The notes below the pieces were generated by a model, which was not told the origin of the DNA, searched no databases, and saw nothing but the letters and a program-made list of their open reading frames with translations. Of a stretch of 64,000 nt of DNA, positions 61,068 through 64,000 are shown in pieces (position 1 is the first letter of the stretch; the number at the start of each line of letters is the position of its first letter). Both the position numbers and the translations under genes were made by a program. The DNA is from Thunnus maccoyii (lineage: Eukaryota > Chordata > Actinopteri > Scombriformes > Scombridae): contig NC_056538.1 in NCBI RefSeq assembly GCF_910596095.1, forward strand, positions 33,537,922 through 33,601,921, given 5' to 3'.

Positions 61068-61620
61068 AGTATGTTAAAATTTAGCATACAGCCTAATAAT
61101 TTGAGAGGATATTGAAGCATAAATGTATTTACTACCACTTAATACATACACATCTGGTTAGAGTGTCCTGTATTATAGTGGCCTAACAGGTGTGCAACAC
61201 CCTGTACTAGAAAACTTAAAATACTCAATATATTTAGAAGCCCGTCCTCAGGTGTACTAAGACACCTCAACCTTTTAGCATTAGCAGTATTAACCCCTCG
61301 TGTCCACTGGATTCAGTCGCTCATGTTCTGGTTTGCAACATCTCCATTACAGTTAAAGTTTCCTCTGGAAAAGTTTCAGAAACACCTTATACCTTATGTC
61401 TTTACTTGACCGGTTTCAAGGGAACAGTTCAACATTTTGGGAGAGGACATTAGGGGTAATATCTGGCCTTAACATAAATAAAAATAAACAAAATCACAGA
61501 TGTGTTGCAGTGTTTTATATCTTTACTCAAATAATCCTGTATTTTTATTTCTTTCTCTCCAGCTACAGAAGAGTCGGGGTGAAGGCAGCAGAAAAAATAA
61601 TGAAAAAGTCACCAGTATGA
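52565..61620 (+). CDS. Type I membrane protein: MANSC-like domain, two degenerate Kunitz domains, repetitive stalk (HAI/SPINT-like)
   Basis: Supported exons are 52,565-52,895; 54,787-54,837; 56,148-56,312; 57,635-57,805; stalk mini-exons 58,800-58,832, 59,010-59,042, 59,393-59,425, 59,522-59,554 and 59,731-59,775; 60,291-60,378; and 61,563-61,620 (TGA). All are GT-AG. Internal exons are phase 1, giving 346 residues. Residues 1-25 form a signal peptide (start chosen for this reason). Residues 33-86 have the MANSC cysteine pattern (C33, C54, C58, C64, C79, C84). Residues 128-182 and 183-239 are Kunitz-like, each on its own exon. Residues 240-298 are a Thr/Pro/Ala stalk and 300-319 a membrane helix. 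The tail is short and basic. The plan resembles SPINT1/SPINT2, cell-surface inhibitors of matriptase-type proteases. Neither Kunitz domain keeps a normal reactive site: position P1 is Gln140 in the first, and the second lacks two cysteines. Protease inhibition is therefore doubtful. The orthologue is unknown to me. Confidence 0.85.
53709..54192. mobile_element. Possible DNA-transposon remnant with acidic N-terminal coding piece
   Basis: It lies in intron 1 of the Kunitz/MANSC gene. An inverted motif (CCTTTGTAGGGGAC at the left, GTCCCCTACAAGG at the right) encloses a plus-strand frame starting near 53,760. That frame reads ALSEAERILMTIIEGESDIE and then acidic Ser/Glu-rich sequence to a stop at about 53,958. 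Acidic N-termini of this style are known in piggyBac-type transposases. No catalytic region is present. Confidence 0.35.
54330..54640 (+). repeat. Probable LINE 3' end fragment
   Basis: The end of a frame (LETLKALQGFKTSLKLWLS then stop) is followed by an untranslated tail with GCACTGTCCCTGTAAAAATA and AACAATAATT. This layout is often seen at the 3' end of fish retroposons. Assignment is by pattern only. Confidence 0.4.
56313..57634. other. Intron between the two Kunitz exons
   Basis: A 1.3-kb phase-1 intron. Aside from AACGTTAGC-type repeat fragments, nothing is seen. Confidence 0.7.
58496..58705. repeat. Foldback hairpin in the intron after Kunitz exon 2
   Basis: The left arm 58,496-58,564 and right arm 58,637-58,705 are nearly perfect inverted copies of 69 bp (landmarks GGAAATTTGTGTTTGGTAG and CTACCAAACACAAATTTCC). 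The spacer is 72 bp. RNA from this intron would form a long stem. It is probably a small foldback transposon. Confidence 0.88.
58800..59937 (+). repeat. Tandem array of stalk mini-exons (about four units)
   Basis: Units contain up to three exon types, each 33 nt and phase 1-1. Type 1 encodes ATTTSRPAVTT (58,800), ATTTRRPAVTK (59,522) and ATTTRQPTVK-TEDKD (59,731, 45 nt). Type 2 encodes DTTAVVPTEKT (59,393). Type 3 encodes GISPPVTSITA (59,010) and a paralogue at 59,905. The introns between are repeated too: the segments after the donors at 58,833 and 59,555 are near copies, as are those after 59,426 and 59,646. Relics are a 12-nt type 1 (59,304-59,315), a 9-nt type 2 (59,637-59,645) and a type 2 remnant near 58,918. 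Any combination of these phase-1 exons keeps the frame, so stalk length could vary by splicing or by unit number. Confidence 0.8.
59905..59937 (+). pseudogene. Dead stalk mini-exon (type 3) with mutated donor
   Basis: It is a paralogue of the exon at 59,010-59,042. It has the same TTTTTAGCAG acceptor and 33-nt length, but the donor reads ACAG|ATATGA where the sister exon has GCAG|GTATTA. The +1 G of the intron is changed to A, so normal splicing is not expected. Confidence 0.75.
60379..61562. other. Last intron of the Kunitz/MANSC gene
   Basis: It contains a poly(A) run at about 61,037-61,064 and otherwise unique-looking sequence. Confidence 0.7.
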
Positions 61621-61862
61621 AAAAAAAAACATGTAAAATTAAACGTGGACCTAAGTAAATAGGGAAACAAATGTGGAAACAAATTTGTCATTACATAAAA
61701 CAAACAAATGCATGCAAATCGAATATTTATTTAATATGATTGTGGCAACATTTACATTTATTTAATGTACATGTAAATATCCCCCCATGTCCCTTTTGGA
61801 CCACCATACTGATGGCTTTTTTCATGCAACTTCTTTATTTTGTAAGAAAGTACCATTCTTTG

Positions 61863-61868
61863 AATAAA
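61863..61868 (+). promoter_or_regulatory. Kunitz/MANSC gene polyadenylation signal
   Basis: AATAAA about 245 bp after the stop codon. Confidence 0.65.
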
Positions 61869-61889
61869 AAACATTCAAGTAAAAGCAAA

Positions 61890-62560
61890 GTGACGGGTTC
61901 ATTTTTCTTAAAAACTACAAACATGTACACAAAATTGCCAAAAATGTTTCTTCAACCTCTGAAATGAAGGCATTAATGGAAGAAGGTACAAGTGCTGTAA
62001 AGGACAATACTTCAGTAAGTCAAAAAGTTAACTTTTAGTACAAAGAAAAGCTTTTTGCTTGTGGTTCAAACAGACAGGAAACAGTTGGATGTTTGATGTT
62101 TAATACATGAAAACTCTGTCAGAAAGCACAGCTTCACATTTCATATGATGGAGGCACTGGTGAACTCAAAATCTGTCATCACATTTTATTGGAGGGTAAT
62201 CTTACACAAGTTACACCCTGTGAGACAGATTTCAACTCTGACATAGTGTATGAAGAGGAAAGAGGCGTTTATGTACAAGAAAAATACATGAAAATGCATT
62301 TCTGGCACAAATTCAGCCTGTAACAAATATCTGAGAAATGAAAGAACATCACAGAAAAGACTTTTTTACTTTGATGGACACTTTAACAAACTCAGATTTA
62401 CCCAGATTTAGGAGACGTTGCAGTGCAGATGTGCTGCAGCCTCAATCTGCATCAACTGATTTAATAAAACCGTTTGCACATTACAGGTTTAAGCTCAGGT
62501 TTGGTTTCTTTGTGTTTATTGAGTCCATATTTCAGTGTTGTTAGTTACAAAATAAAAAAT
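61890..62560. other. Intergenic, no gene seen
   Basis: AT-rich sequence with an AATAAA near 62,463 and 62,551; no supported coding sequence. Confidence 0.5.
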
Positions 62561-62572
62561 AATAATGGGCCT

Positions 62573-64000
62573 TCAGACCAATGGAATGGCACTGTGAGTG
62601 ATGTCTGGAATGAGGGGAACTAAGGACGTTTCCATGGATGACCATGGCAGGTTTCTGCCAGCAAGTACATTCTGCACCTGCACTCTCTTGACATCGGCCA
62701 CTTGTGGCTCAGGGTCCACTGCTTGGACATCCTCTGGCTGTAGTTCCTCCTCCTCCTCCTCGGGCTTCTTGGCTGGGGGTTGTTCCATCTTTGCTGCAGG
62801 TTTGGAACAACCAGCTTGAACTGTGTGATTTCATGCAGCCTCCAAATCTGGAAAGTCCACACCTTTGGCTGCAGGAGTCTGCACTGCAGTTGCAGTTCTT
62901 GCAGTTTATCCTGACTGAGTGGCATTTCTTCTCCCAGAGATTTAAATGCCTCAAAGAGTCCCCATGTTCGAGAACGGCAAATGAGAAGAATGTCAGGTCA
63001 GTTTCTCTTGAGGTGAGCTGGTGTCCTGAGGATGCGCTTTGTGAGCCATGGCAACCCATGCTCCTTGTACTGGTCAAAGTTTTGTGCATAGCACACCTCA
63101 GTGCATATGTCACCCTTGATTGCTGCTGCTGTGGAGATCAGCGAGGGAGACTCTCACTTCTGGTGCAACTCAACATAAAGGGTTTTGTTCCACCAGAATT
63201 TGGGGGTTCTGCCATCCCAGAACTTGATGGCAGGGAACCACCGCAGTTGGAACTCTGTCATCCCAGACTCCATACACTGTTTGGGGTCCAGTCCAGCTCT
63301 GGTGACAAGGGTTTTTGCCCTGTCAAATGTGTTTGGGTACGCAGAAGAACTCTGTTTGACCACAGTCTATAAAGGACTTGATAGTCATTAGCCCCACCAC
63401 TCAGTGAGGAAAGCTGGTGTGTTTCAGTTTTGTCATTGGGATGTCAGAGCTCCTGCGGTACACATCCCCCAGCAGGACTCTTGATCATCTCCACTCCAAT
63501 CATGGATGATGAAGTTCCCATCATGTTTTATAGTGTGAAGATTCTCTGAATACAGAGGCTTTGTGTCTCCTCTAATGTCCAGTTTGTCAGTGGTGGAGGA
63601 GACACATCAGATGTGACAGAGCTATGGGGGAGTCAAACCCGAAAACCGCTGGTGGCCGAAGTGCCCAAACTAACTGTGACATGTGCATCTTCAGGGGAGA
63701 GACAGTGGCCTTACAGGAATTCCTCCAGTCCCAGCTCACACTGGAAGGACTTCCATGATGGATCATATCTCCCCCGCCCTTTGTGGCTGTCGAAGCCAGC
63801 CCTTAATGTGTAGTTTCCTGGACCACTGTCAGAATTCCCATAACATTTAGGTGGTCGAGGAAGGGCACCAGCATCGCTCTGTTCTCCAACAGACTGGTGA
63901 TTGCTGTGGCATTGAACAGGTTCTCTGGCAATATCACCTGTGGCAGCCTTTGGTTATGTCAAAGAGCAGAACTTGTTCAATCCAACACACCAGTGGCTTG
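62573..64000 (-). pseudogene. Degenerate coding-like sequence, unidentified
   Basis: The minus strand has higher GC than the flanks and reads like protein in short stretches that move between frames. They are LPENLFNATAITSLLENRAM (about 63,930-63,870), LDIRGDTKPLYSENLHTIKH (about 63,580-63,520), WFPAIKFWDGRTPKFWWNKT (about 63,240-63,180), and an acidic end MEQPPAKKPEEEEEELQPED to a stop at 62,573. No introns are evident. The pattern fits a processed pseudogene or transposon gene with several frameshifts, cut by the window edge. I do not recognise the parent protein. Confidence 0.35.

Overview
This window is vertebrate nuclear DNA, most likely from a percomorph-type teleost. Genes are sparse and intron-rich with GT-AG junctions. 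The intergenic DNA is full of CA/GT microsatellites, and interspersed repeats typical of bony fish lie between and inside the genes. Four protein-coding genes can be rebuilt exon by exon from splice sites and reading-frame continuity. No operons, CRISPR arrays or RNA genes were found.

Layout. Positions 1-21,600 hold no gene I can support. They contain interspersed repeats, a 450-bp GT-rich tract, a 20-bp minisatellite (8,098-8,519), a hAT-type transposon with its target-site duplication (9,479-10,315) and a GC-rich, CpG-containing block near 11.7-12.2 kb. mb21d2 (Mab-21 / cGAS-like nucleotidyltransferase-fold family) lies on the minus strand, with exon 1 at 28,411-28,675 and exon 2 at 21,632-22,896. 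parl (mitochondrial inner-membrane rhomboid protease) follows on the plus strand with ten coding exons between 32,056 and 40,561. A five-exon claudin (45,651-50,686, plus) comes next. Last is a plus-strand single-pass membrane protein (52,565-61,620) with a MANSC-like domain, two degenerate Kunitz domains, a Thr/Pro-rich stalk encoded by tiny repeated exons, and one transmembrane helix. The final 1.4 kb (62,560-64,000) looks like degenerate minus-strand coding sequence that I could not identify.

The genes do not form one pathway. PARL acts in mitochondria, the claudin at tight junctions, and the Kunitz/MANSC protein at the cell surface; it resembles hepatocyte growth factor activator inhibitors (HAI/SPINT) in plan. 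mb21d2 and parl are divergently arranged, about 3.4 kb apart between start codons.

The most notable points are: (i) the stalk mini-exon array, built from about four tandem units of intron plus 33-nt phase-1 exon, several of them decaying; (ii) paired loss of both cysteines of one Kunitz disulfide; (iii) a (TG)32-T4 tract directly at the splice acceptor of the parl exon whose first codon is the catalytic serine; and (iv) several foldback elements, one of them in the parl promoter. All calls come from reading the sequence; no database search was run.
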